Origin: Desulfotignum sp.
Lineage (GTDB): Bacteria; Desulfobacterota; Desulfobacteria; Desulfobacterales; Desulfobacteraceae
Reading direction: 5' to 3'
DNA: 49,719 nucleotides
Assembly: GCA_011390635.1 (NCBI GenBank)
Contig: JAABSA010000029.1
Coordinates: 1 to 49,719, forward strand
The notes beneath the pieces are model-generated. The model searched no databases and had not been told where the DNA came from. It worked only from the letters and a program-made list of their open reading frames with translations. Positions 41,416 to 49,659 of this stretch are shown one piece after another (positions within the stretch are counted from its first letter, which is position 1; each line of letters begins with the position of its first letter). Made by a program: the position numbers and the translations under genes.

Positions 41416-42204
41416 GTGGAAGACAGATCAAGACTCAAAGACCTCGGGTTTTCCCAATATGAGGCAGCCTGTTACATGGCCCTGGTGGGAAACCACCCGG
41501 TGAACGGCTCCCAGCTCAGCAAGGTGTCGGGTATTGCCAGATCCAGAATCTATGATGTGCTCCGCAGTTTGACCGCCAAAGGATTTGTTATTGAGGTCAA
41601 CACCGGACTGTACGCCCCTTTGCCGGCCGATGAGCTGATACGGCGGCTGCGACGAAATTTTGAAGCCAATATCCAGGCGTTTGAAAACGAAATCGCCCGG
41701 GCTGACAGAAAAGATGATTTTGAATTCATATGGACCCTGAACGGGTATGACAATGTCATGGAAAAAGCCAGGCACATGATCCAGGGCGCAAAAAATGAAA
41801 TTTATGCCCGGCTGTTTCCCGAGGCTGACCAGCGATTGTCCCAGGACCTTGTCAAAGCGGAAAGAAGAGGCGTGGCCATCCGGTACATTGCCATGGGAGA
41901 CATCCCCCGCAGATTTTCGGTCCAGGTCACCCATCCCGATCATGAAAACCTGATCGCAACCATCGGGGGCCGGTCCTTTGATATCATCACCGACAAGAGC
42001 GAAGCCCTGGTGGGCATTTTTGAAGTCAACAACGAAGACAACTCCTCCATCAACTGGACCCGGAACCAGTGGTTTGTGGTCGCCAACAGAGACAGCCTGC
42101 GCCACGATTTCTACCACTGTTTTCTGGAAAAAACCGTAGACAGACATCTGGGTCTGACAGACGAAGAAAAACAATTATACCAACTCATCAAACAAGATAA
42201 TTAA
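41416..42204 (+). CDS. TrmB-family transcriptional regulator
   Basis: The 262-residue protein begins with a TrmB winged helix (LKDLGFSQYEAACYMALVGN, then SQLSKVSGIARSRIYDVLRS). A coiled segment follows, then a C-terminal effector-binding-like domain from about residue 105 (MEKARHMIQGAKNEIYARLF). The GTG at 41416 has AGGAG 6 bases upstream and is preferred to the ATG at 41386, which lies at the operator and has no such site. It precedes an aminotransferase gene by 12 bases and probably controls it. Confidence 0.85.
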   Translation: MEDRSRLKDLGFSQYEAACYMALVGNHPVNGSQLSKVSGIARSRIYDVLRSLTAKGFVIEVNTGLYAPLPADELIRRLRRNFEANIQAFENEIARADRKDDFEFIWTLNGYDNVMEKARHMIQGAKNEIYARLFPEADQRLSQDLVKAERRGVAIRYIAMGDIPRRFSVQVTHPDHENLIATIGGRSFDIITDKSEALVGIFEVNNEDNSSINWTRNQWFVVANRDSLRHDFYHCFLEKTVDRHLGLTDEEKQLYQLIKQDN

Positions 42205-42216
42205 GGAGAAGGAGCC

Positions 42217-43497
42217 ATGACCAGCATGAGAAAAATTCATTATTTCGACGGGTTTTCCAATGAAAGCGACGACACCATCTTTCATCTGGAACAAGATTTC
42301 GGGGCACACCACTATGAGCGTATCCATTTGGTAGTGCGGCATGCCAAAGGCTGCTGGCTCACCGATGACAAAGGCAACAAATACCTGGACTGCCTGGCAG
42401 CCTATTCTGCGGCCAATCCCGGCCACCACCACCCCACCATCACCAATGCGGTCATGGATGCGCTGATCGGCAATTACGCCTCGGTACTGTCCAATGTGGT
42501 ATTTACCGATCCATTAGGTATTTTTCTGTCCGAGGCGGCAAAGTTCACCCCCCAGATGGCCCCGCGATTCGGCAATCATGGTAACAAGGTGCTACCCAAA
42601 AACGGTGGAGTGGAATCAGTGGAGACCGCCATCAAAGCCATGCGCTACTATGGATTCAAGCAAAAAGGCATCCCGGACGGCAAACAGGAAATCATTGTGT
42701 TCAACAATAATTTCCACGGCCGAACCATTTCCGTGGTCTCATTTTCTTCCAAGAAAAAAAATTATGAGGGATTCGGCCCCTTGACCCCGGGGTTTGTTTC
42801 TGTGGAATTCGGCAATATTGAGGCGGTGAAAAATGCCATCACCCCCAACACCTGCGGCATTCTGGTGGAGCCGTTCCAGGGAGAAGGCGGTATGCTCATA
42901 CCGCCCAAAGGATTTCTGGCAGGCCTGCGCACCCTGTGCGATGACAATGACCTGTTGTTGATGGCAGATGAAATCCAGGTGGGCATGGGCAGAACCGGCA
43001 AAAAATTCTGTTTTGAGCATGAAAACATCGTACCGGACGGCGTGATCCTGGGAAAGGCACTGTCAGGCGGCCTGATTCCGTTGTCGGTGTTCATTACCAA
43101 TGCAAAACTCATGGACATGGTGTTCTCCAAAGGATCGGACGGCTCCACCTTCGGGGGCTATCCTCTGGCATGTGTTGCCGGCACTGCATCTCTCAAGGTG
43201 TTTGAAGAGGAAAAACTGGCGGAGCAGGCCGCAAAAAAAGGCGAGATCCTTAAAAAACGTATCCAGGAGATCGGGGAGCGGTCCCCCCATGTGAAGGAAG
43301 TCCGGGGCAAAGGGCTTTTCATCGGCATTGAGGTAAAGAACGGCAATGCCATGGATTTTTGCCACAAACTGCTGAAACTGGGTCTGGTGGTCAATGACAG
43401 CCATGGACACACCATCCGCATCTCCCCGCCCCTGGTGATCAATGAAAAAGAGATGGATTTCATGGTGGAACAACTGGAAAAAGCCCTGGTCGGCTGA
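42217..43497 (+). CDS. Class III aminotransferase (ornithine aminotransferase-like)
   Basis: The 426-residue PLP enzyme has the class III features: LDCLAAYSAANPGHHHP, the phosphate-binding NGGVESVETAIKAMRYYG, FHGRTISVVSFS, the cofactor Asp in LLLMADEIQVGMGRTGK and the Schiff-base Lys in GKALSGGLIPLS. The overall pattern is closest to ornithine-oxoacid aminotransferase (RocD), but acetylornithine or lysine substrates cannot be excluded by eye. AAGGAG lies upstream. The TrmB gene and this gene form an operon. Confidence 0.82.
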   Translation: MTSMRKIHYFDGFSNESDDTIFHLEQDFGAHHYERIHLVVRHAKGCWLTDDKGNKYLDCLAAYSAANPGHHHPTITNAVMDALIGNYASVLSNVVFTDPLGIFLSEAAKFTPQMAPRFGNHGNKVLPKNGGVESVETAIKAMRYYGFKQKGIPDGKQEIIVFNNNFHGRTISVVSFSSKKKNYEGFGPLTPGFVSVEFGNIEAVKNAITPNTCGILVEPFQGEGGMLIPPKGFLAGLRTLCDDNDLLLMADEIQVGMGRTGKKFCFEHENIVPDGVILGKALSGGLIPLSVFITNAKLMDMVFSKGSDGSTFGGYPLACVAGTASLKVFEEEKLAEQAAKKGEILKKRIQEIGERSPHVKEVRGKGLFIGIEVKNGNAMDFCHKLLKLGLVVNDSHGHTIRISPPLVINEKEMDFMVEQLEKALVG

Positions 43498-43503
43498 GAC
43501 ACA

Positions 43504-43539
43504 ACCGGGCATTCCCGCCACCTGTCCGGGATGCCCGGT
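43504..43539. terminator. Hairpin between convergent genes
   Basis: ACCGGGCATTCCCG and CGGGATGCCCGGT pair with one bulged base. It lies just after the aminotransferase stop and before the convergent kinase-like gene. No T run follows, so termination efficiency is uncertain. Confidence 0.45.
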
Positions 43540-43581
43540 CACCATCGCCAACACTTCATCATGAAGGGCACGGGTGCAGGA

Positions 43582-44445
43582 TTACGTCCTTTCTTTTAAT
43601 ACACATGCCACCGCCGTTGGAATATGATCAATGATATCACTGATCCGGGTGGCCGGGGTGGGATCTGCCAGCTGTCCGGCCACCCGGTTTATTTTGGCAG
43701 CAGCAACCGCAGCCATTGGGATATCCATGCCCGTGCTGATCAACGCAGCTGCAATACCGGTAAGGGTATCACCGGTGCCGCCGATGGCTTCCATGACCTC
43801 CTGTGAAGGACTGTCCACACGGAAAAGTTCCCCATCTTTGTTCATGATATAATCTGTGGCCCCTTTGACCAGCAGGAACCGGGCAGCATTGTCATGGGCA
43901 TAGGCCCGTTGCACCAGATCAGCAACCGAATTATCCGTGTGCAGGATAAATCCCCTGGTATAAAAGGGATGGGGCGCATGTTCATCCGCCAGAAATGCCA
44001 GTTCCCCGGCATCGGGGGTGAACAGGTCATACCCGGTTGCCGCACCGCTCATTTTGGCGGCATACATAAACCCGGCATCCGCAATCAGAACCGGTTTGTC
44101 CTGCATCTCCTGGAGTGTGAACATAATCTTGTTCTGCCAGTCCGCATCCGGCTGCAGGTAATGAAACACCAGGGTGTGGATGCCGGACAAAGAGGCGGTA
44201 TTAACCAGATATTCATACATCTTTCTGCTGCCGTCGCCCAGGCCGATATCACCGGCCAGAAATCCGGTCACCTCTTTTTTATCAAATACTGCCAGGGTCT
44301 GGATAGCCGCCCCCAGCAGGGCCGGGGTGCCTCGGTTCACAGAAACGGTTTTGCCATCCAGGCAAAGTTGGTCTTTTACCAACTCCACCAGACCCACTGA
44401 CAGATCAAATTCAATATCAGGCACGGTACCGACTATGGCAAGCAT
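43582..44445 (-). CDS. NAD(P)H-hydrate dehydratase-like sugar-kinase-fold protein
   Basis: The 287-residue product has the ribokinase-like NNRD/YjeF-C pattern: VLIADAGFMYAAKMSG, TPDAGELAFLADEHA, FLLVKGATDYI and the anion-hole/catalytic EAIGGTGDTLTGIAAALI near residue 232. True NNRD repairs hydrated NAD(P)H; this copy lacks the epimerase half. Because it ends the YedE-TusA-DUF3343 cluster, a different substrate is possible. ATG 44445 has GGAGG 9 bases upstream and overlaps the DUF3343 gene by 13 bases. Confidence 0.75.
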   Translation of the reverse strand: MLAIVGTVPDIEFDLSVGLVELVKDQLCLDGKTVSVNRGTPALLGAAIQTLAVFDKKEVTGFLAGDIGLGDGSRKMYEYLVNTASLSGIHTLVFHYLQPDADWQNKIMFTLQEMQDKPVLIADAGFMYAAKMSGAATGYDLFTPDAGELAFLADEHAPHPFYTRGFILHTDNSVADLVQRAYAHDNAARFLLVKGATDYIMNKDGELFRVDSPSQEVMEAIGGTGDTLTGIAAALISTGMDIPMAAVAAAKINRVAGQLADPTPATRISDIIDHIPTAVACVLKERT

Positions 44446-44993
44446 CTGTTTTTTACCTCCGTAAAGGCCAGTGCCAGGGCATAACCGCACAGGGTATGGC
44501 CGATATCCAGTGGATCAGGGGCCGAAGACACCGTTTTTCCCACCATTTCATTGGCCAGGTAGGGCACATCCGGACATCCCCCGCCGGAAATATTCACAAT
44601 AATCCGGGTCTTTTTTTCAATGGTGATCTTCATGTTGGCTGCCCTGACCATGAGAAAATCACCAAAATCCTTGACCTGGAACAGGCTCACTGGTGTGAGC
44701 AGAGGATCGGTCACCGGCACCACCTGCAATGGCGGATTTGAGGTTGTTTCCAACAGCCGGATAATATTGAGCTGCTCAATCAAGGGAAAGAAAATAACCA
44801 GGTCGCACCCGGTCTGGATCTCCGGGGGCGGTCCCATGACCCGGACATCCCAGCCGTTTAATTTGAGCAGTTTTTCCGCCTGAATCACCTCACTGGTATT
44901 TTCAAATACCAGAAAACCATGGTCGGCCAATGCAGGGTCTTTTTTGGACCCAGCGCTTTTTTCAAGCCATTTTTTCTTTACAAAATTAAACAA
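44433..44993 (-). CDS. DUF3343-containing protein
   Basis: The 186-residue product has a DUF3343-like region from residue 25 (GFLVFENTSEVIQAEKLLKL, then WDVRVMGPPPEIQTGCDLVI), a small domain that accompanies TusA/YedF and YedE. The C-terminal 85 residues are a separate part with GGGCPDVPYLANEMVGKTVS and contain a Cys. The start is TTG with AGG 8 bases upstream. It lies 15 bases after the TusA gene. Confidence 0.7.
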   Translation of the reverse strand: MFNFVKKKWLEKSAGSKKDPALADHGFLVFENTSEVIQAEKLLKLNGWDVRVMGPPPEIQTGCDLVIFFPLIEQLNIIRLLETTSNPPLQVVPVTDPLLTPVSLFQVKDFGDFLMVRAANMKITIEKKTRIIVNISGGGCPDVPYLANEMVGKTVSSAPDPLDIGHTLCGYALALAFTEVKNRCLP

Positions 44994-45008
44994 AAGAATC
45001 GCCTGTTT

Positions 45009-45230
45009 TCATAGGTTTTTCACGATGGTCAGGTGATATTCATCCCCTTGCTCTCTGACATCTTTTACCTGGCAGTTCTGGCTTTGTGCCGCCCGGGACA
45101 CATTCTCCTTTGAGGCTTCGGTATCCACCAGAACGGTAAAATTTGTTTCATCGGCTGATTTTACTGCATCCAGAAACATGAGCACCGGCTGGGGACAGGA
45201 CAAACCCCTGGCATCAATGGTTTTTGTCAT
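45009..45230 (-). CDS. TusA/YedF-type sulfur (selenium) carrier protein
   Basis: The 73-residue TusA fold has the active Cys in the CPxP motif (DARGLSCPQPVLMFLDAV). Unlike the copy at 37677, it keeps the catalytic cysteine. TAAGGAGG precedes the ATG. It lies 12 bases after the YedE gene; the pairing YedE-YedF/TusA-DUF3343 is the one associated with selenium metabolism. Transfer of persulfide or perselenide sulfur is the expected activity. Confidence 0.88.
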   Translation of the reverse strand: MTKTIDARGLSCPQPVLMFLDAVKSADETNFTVLVDTEASKENVSRAAQSQNCQVKDVREQGDEYHLTIVKNL

Positions 45231-45242
45231 CGCAACACCTCC

Positions 45243-46328
45243 TTAATTTTTCTTTCTCATGGAAAATCCAATAAACAGACAGACCGCAAATCCAATGACC
45301 ACCGCAGCAATGCCATGGGGTCCCACCCCATTGGGGGAACTTGCCAGACCAAAATTGTGGGCAAACCCGGCCCCCACAATCATACCGAACACAAAAACCG
45401 CGGCATCACCGTCTCCCTCTCCGGCCAGAAACAATTGCCGCCCCGGACATCCCCCTGCCAGGGCAAATGCCAGGCCGGCCAGGGCCATGCCGGCAAAATT
45501 CCAGATATGGAGATTATGGGCCACCGGCTGTTGTTCAAACCCCATGGTAAACTGCCCAAACACTAAATTGGTGATGGTTGCCAGCAAAAGCAGGGCGATC
45601 ACCCCGGATAAGAGATGGAACTGGCGGAACAGCAAAAGATCCCGGAACGCCCCCATGGTGCAGAACCGGCTTCTCTGGGCGATAAATCCGATTACCAAAC
45701 CCGCCAGCAAGGCTATAATCAAGGGTGCATGCATGGCACCCGGACCTTTAAGACTGTAGAACAGAATATCGTTTTTAGGCTCCCCTTCCATCTGGGGAAA
45801 CATCAGCATGAGGATCAGAAAGCCCAGCATCACCAAAGGCATGAGCAGGCCGGCTGCGGTATAGCTCTTCTGGGTCCGTCCCAGGTTATATCCGTTTTTG
45901 AAAAACAGGGTACCCAGCCATATACCGAAAACAAGTCCTGCCAGGCCGAGAATTGCATTCAAATCCCCGCCGGCCAGCCGCAGCAAAGCCCGCCACGGGC
46001 ATCCCAGAAACACCAGAGCCCCGATCATGGCAAAAGCCCCCAGCACAAATCTCACAAAAGGGGCTGAGCCGGTTCTGGGGCGAAAATCCTTGAACGCCAG
46101 GGCCGCTGCCAAAGATCCCAGTACAAACCCGATGATCTCAGGCCGCAGATACTGCACTACTGCGGCCCTGTGAAATCCCAATCCTCCTGATATATCCCGT
46201 TCAAAACAGGCCACACAAATACCCATATTGCCCGGGTTTCCAAGTTTTTGAAGCAGGGGAGCCAGTATGCCTATAACTGCACCCACTGCAATGATTCCCG
46301 TACGGGTTGCAAAAAAATTTTTTGTCAT
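45243..46328 (-). CDS. yedE: YedE-type selenium/sulfur permease
   Basis: The 361-residue membrane protein has about ten helices and belongs to the YeeE/YedE family. It carries Cys-containing motifs typical of the selenium-associated YedE/FdhT type: NPGNMGICVACFERDISGGL, VFLGCPWRALLRLAGGDL and FALAGGCPGRQLFLAGEGDG. It probably brings a reduced sulfur or selenium compound to the TusA partner. ATG 46328 has GAGGAG 8 bases upstream; GTG 46337 is a weaker alternative. Confidence 0.87.
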   Translation of the reverse strand: MTKNFFATRTGIIAVGAVIGILAPLLQKLGNPGNMGICVACFERDISGGLGFHRAAVVQYLRPEIIGFVLGSLAAALAFKDFRPRTGSAPFVRFVLGAFAMIGALVFLGCPWRALLRLAGGDLNAILGLAGLVFGIWLGTLFFKNGYNLGRTQKSYTAAGLLMPLVMLGFLILMLMFPQMEGEPKNDILFYSLKGPGAMHAPLIIALLAGLVIGFIAQRSRFCTMGAFRDLLLFRQFHLLSGVIALLLLATITNLVFGQFTMGFEQQPVAHNLHIWNFAGMALAGLAFALAGGCPGRQLFLAGEGDGDAAVFVFGMIVGAGFAHNFGLASSPNGVGPHGIAAVVIGFAVCLFIGFSMRKKN

Positions 46329-46416
46329 GAATGCCACTCCTCATTATACGTGATTAAATACCATAAACCACACACCTGTGCAGGATATGATCTGGTCCTG
46401 CCACAAAAAATATCCC

Positions 46417-46446
46417 TTAATACCCGCCCGCCTCTGTAAAAGTCAA
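46417..46446 (-). promoter_or_regulatory. Probable promoter of the yedE operon
   Basis: On the minus strand TTGACT (46446-46441), 18 bases, TATTAA (46422-46417). The leader to yedE would be about 80 bases. Confidence 0.5.
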
Positions 46447-46569
46447 ATTGCTAATATGGATACAAATCCCATCAACATATAGATGTTTTCAATACTTCTT
46501 CAGGATTGCCAGATATCCGCCCCTGGGTGTACCCGACATAAAAATCTTTGCCATATTCCTGCCGTATTT

Positions 46570-46609
46570 GACAATATGTCTTGACAACTTAACAAATATA
46601 TTGTAGGAT
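46570..46609 (+). promoter_or_regulatory. Promoter and palindromes of the GntR-type gene
   Basis: TTGACA (46581) - 17 bases - TAGGAT (46604). GACA-ATA-TGTC (46570-46580) and TGTC-TT-GACA (46577-46586) are overlapping palindromes at the -35, a likely site for autoregulation. Confidence 0.5.
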
Positions 46610-46644
46610 ACCATCCGAATACAATAACCCATGTGAGGCCCCAC

Positions 46645-47370
46645 ATGCTCAACCCCAATTCCCCGATCCCTTTGTACCATCAGCTGGCAGATATCATCTC
46701 AGATCGGATCCGGTCCGGACAATATCTCCCCGGTCAGGCCATCCCCTCTGAAACCGCCATGGCCGAGCAATACCACATCGGCCGCCCCACCGTGCGCCAG
46801 GCCATGGACCTTCTGGTGCAAAAAAAACTGATCCAGCGCAAACGCGGTGCCGGCACCTTTGTGCGGCCCCCGGCACCCAGTGTTGATCTGTTTTCTCTGG
46901 CCGGCACTTCCCGGGCATTTCTCATAAAAGGCATTGCTATTGAAAAAATACCTGTTACTCCTGTTTCCCTGGTGCAGGTAAAAAACCAACCGGACAATCC
47001 TTTTAACGAATCATCCGCCTATTTTCTGTCCCGGATGATCCAATCCCAGGGAACACCGGTGCTCAAAGAAGACATTTTTTTAGATAACGAATTGTTCCGG
47101 GGGCTGGAGCGAATGGATATCGGCACAAAATCCCTGTCTTGCATGGTGGCGGATCTGTATCACCTGGTCCCGGAAAACGGCACCCAGACCTTTCGTGTGG
47201 CCATACCCGACCCGGAAACGGCAGCACAACTGGCCCTTGAACCGGACACCCCCGTGCTCACGGTTTACCGGGAGCTGAATTTTCCCCGGGCCCCCAAAGC
47301 GGTATATGCCGTCCTTTACTGCCGAACCGACCGGTTTGCCTTTTCTCAGACCATCGGAAGCGCGGCATGA
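46645..47370 (+). CDS. GntR-family regulator with UTRA domain
   Basis: The 241-residue protein has a GntR winged helix at the N terminus (IPLYHQLADIISDRIRSGQY, IPSETAMAEQYHIGRPTVRQ, KRGAGTFV) and a UTRA effector domain (about 85-240) ending AVYAVLYCRTDRFAFSQTIG. ATG 46645 has GAGG 6 bases upstream; an earlier GTG (46633) is less likely. It precedes trpB by 40 bases on the same strand, an unusual regulator for tryptophan genes. The effector is unknown. Confidence 0.88.
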   Translation: MLNPNSPIPLYHQLADIISDRIRSGQYLPGQAIPSETAMAEQYHIGRPTVRQAMDLLVQKKLIQRKRGAGTFVRPPAPSVDLFSLAGTSRAFLIKGIAIEKIPVTPVSLVQVKNQPDNPFNESSAYFLSRMIQSQGTPVLKEDIFLDNELFRGLERMDIGTKSLSCMVADLYHLVPENGTQTFRVAIPDPETAAQLALEPDTPVLTVYRELNFPRAPKAVYAVLYCRTDRFAFSQTIGSAA

Positions 47371-47410
47371 TTTTTTCACATCATTTTTTTGCTTTAAGGA
47401 AACCCACACC

Positions 47411-48637
47411 ATGAAACACCGCGGCTATTACGGCAGTTTCGGCGGCGCATTTCTGCCGGAAATCCTGATTCCCACCTTTGATGAACTGGTAGCGGCCTAT
47501 GAAAATGCCCGGAACGATCCTGCCTTCTGGAACCAGTACCAACAACTGATGGCTGAATATTCCGGCCGTCCAACACCACTGACCTTTGCCGCCAACCTCA
47601 CCCGGCACTTCGGGGGTGCAAAAATCTATATCAAACGCGAAGACCTGAACCATACAGGGGCACACAAGGCCAACAATGTCATGGGCCAGGGACTGCTGGT
47701 TCAGAAAATGGGCAAAAAACGGGTGATCGCTGAAACCGGTGCCGGCCAGCACGGAGCGGCCTGTGCCACCATGGCGGCCAAATTCGGGTTTGACTGCACC
47801 ATCTACATGGGGGAAAAAGATGTGATGCGCCAGCGGCCCAATGTGTTCTGGATGGAGCAGCTCGGCGCACAGGTGGTGCCGGTGACCGACGGCACCAAAA
47901 TCCTCAAGGATGCCATCAACCAGACGTTCCGGGACTGGGTTACCCATATGGACACCACCCACTATGTGCTGGGAACCGCCTGCGGACCCCACCCGTTTCC
48001 CGAAATGGTGGCCTGGTTCCAGTCCATCATCGGCAAAGAAGCCCGGCAGCAGATCCTGGAACAGGAGGGGCGCCTGCCTCATAAGGTCTATGCCTGCGTG
48101 GGCGGCGGCTCCAATGCCCTGGGTCTGTTTTCCGGCTTCATGGATGATCCGGTGGACCTGGTGGGTGTGGAGGCCGGTGGCAAAGGCATCGATACCGGAC
48201 AGCATGCGGCCCGGTTGTCGTCTGAAGATGCAAGCCCAGGCATCGCCCAGGGATATAAAACCTTTTTTCTCCAGGACAATGATGGTCAGATGAAAGAAAC
48301 CCACTCCATCTCCGCCGGTCTGGATTATGTTGGGGTATCTCCCATCCTGGCCCACATGCATGAAATCAAAAAAGCCCGGTTTGAAAGCGCCACTGATACA
48401 GAAGTCGTGGATGCCTTGAAGCTGACCATAAAAACTGAAGGCATTATCCCGGCCCTGGAATCTGCCCATGCCTTTGCCGGGGCTTTTCGGGAGGCTTCGG
48501 ACCTGTCCGGAGACCAGATCATCATCATCAACCAGTCCGGCAGGGGGGACAAGGATATCTTCACCGTGGCAGAGGCCCTCAACGATCCTGAATGGAAAAC
48601 CTTTATCCAGAAAAAAGCGGCACAATACCATGCTTGA
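47411..48637 (+). CDS. trpB: Tryptophan synthase beta subunit
   Basis: The 408-residue PLP enzyme makes tryptophan from indole and serine. Visible features are YYGSFGGAFLPEIL at the N terminus, the PLP Lys in REDLNHTGAHKANNVMGQGL, ETGAGQHGAACATMAAKFG, the PLP phosphate loop CVGGGSNALGLFSGF, and the C-terminal NQSGRGDKDIFTV. It is the classical TrpB1 type. The upstream open frame from 47306 is not coding for TrpB. AAGGA lies about 10 bases before the ATG. It overlaps trpA by 8 bases. Confidence 0.96.
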   Translation: MKHRGYYGSFGGAFLPEILIPTFDELVAAYENARNDPAFWNQYQQLMAEYSGRPTPLTFAANLTRHFGGAKIYIKREDLNHTGAHKANNVMGQGLLVQKMGKKRVIAETGAGQHGAACATMAAKFGFDCTIYMGEKDVMRQRPNVFWMEQLGAQVVPVTDGTKILKDAINQTFRDWVTHMDTTHYVLGTACGPHPFPEMVAWFQSIIGKEARQQILEQEGRLPHKVYACVGGGSNALGLFSGFMDDPVDLVGVEAGGKGIDTGQHAARLSSEDASPGIAQGYKTFFLQDNDGQMKETHSISAGLDYVGVSPILAHMHEIKKARFESATDTEVVDALKLTIKTEGIIPALESAHAFAGAFREASDLSGDQIIIINQSGRGDKDIFTVAEALNDPEWKTFIQKKAAQYHA

Positions 48638-49400
48638 GACCTATATCCGGAAAAAACAAAAGAAAAAGGAACTGCTCCTCATGACCCACATTGTCATGGG
48701 ATACCCCTCTTTTGACGACTGCCATGACATGGTCCGACAAATGGTAGCGGCAGGGGTGGACCTGATGGAGCTGCAGATTCCGTTTTCAGAACCCATGGCG
48801 GATGGACCCGTGATTCTAAAGGCCAACCAGAGCGCCCTGGAAAGAGGCGCCACTGTGGCAAGATGCCTGACATTTGCAAAAGACATGGCAGCCCGGTATC
48901 CCATCCCATTTTTGTTCATGACCTATGCCAATATCCCTTACCGATACGGCATGGCAGCGTTTGCAAAAACCACTGCCGACATTGGCCTGCATGGCGCAAT
49001 TGTGCCTGATCTGCCCATGGAAGAAGGTGCCGATTATATTGAAGCCATGCATGACAACAATTTGTCGGCCATCCAGATGTTTTCACCCAACACCAGTGAT
49101 ACGCGCATGGAACAGATTGCCGATGTCTCATCAGGTTTTATTTATTGTCTGGCCAGAAAAGGGGTGACAGGTGAGGACACCAAATTTTCCCCGGATCTCG
49201 TTCGGTATCTGTCCCGGTGCCGCAATGCCGCTTCCGTCCCTCTGGCTGTAGGCTTCGGCATCAAAGACCGGGCCGATATGAATTTTTTGAAAGCAATGGC
49301 CGATATCGCGGTCATCGGTTCCCAGACCATCCGGGTGATGGAAGAGCATGGAGTGAATGCTGTCCGGGAGTTTATCCAGGACCTGTTTCCTGCTGCTTGA
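48630..49400 (+). CDS. trpA: Tryptophan synthase alpha subunit
   Basis: The 256-residue barrel cleaves indole-3-glycerol phosphate. The catalytic Glu and Asp are in MELQIPFSEPMADGPVI, where the more common sequence is ELGxPFSDPxADGP. Later boxes are IVPDLPMEEGADY, FSPNTSDTRMEQIA and the phosphate loop LAVGFGIKDRADM. The ATG overlaps the last 8 bases of trpB, so the two are coupled. No other trp genes follow in the window. Confidence 0.95.
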   Translation: MLETYIRKKQKKKELLLMTHIVMGYPSFDDCHDMVRQMVAAGVDLMELQIPFSEPMADGPVILKANQSALERGATVARCLTFAKDMAARYPIPFLFMTYANIPYRYGMAAFAKTTADIGLHGAIVPDLPMEEGADYIEAMHDNNLSAIQMFSPNTSDTRMEQIADVSSGFIYCLARKGVTGEDTKFSPDLVRYLSRCRNAASVPLAVGFGIKDRADMNFLKAMADIAVIGSQTIRVMEEHGVNAVREFIQDLFPAA

Positions 49401-49659
49401 AACGCGCTGCCCAAAAGAGGTGCCGGCCCCGGGAGACGAAATGAAGTAAAGCTGCTTTTTTGTCAGTATCAAATTTGCTTTTAGCCTTTTCCCAAGATTC
49501 GCTCACTTTGTTTGCCCAGACCTGCAGTGAACAGCATTAAGAAAATCCGCGCATTATCAATCAAAAAGATTTAAATGCCCGGCCTGCAATTTGTGAGCGG
49601 CTTGACCCTGACCCATAACCTTCCAGGCAAAGAGGTTGATTTTTGACCGGGAGTCCATT

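Noticed and set aside
47381-48631. A 416-codon minus-strand ORF opposite trpB
   Set aside because: Long antisense frames are common in this codon usage; trpB is fully supported on the plus strand.
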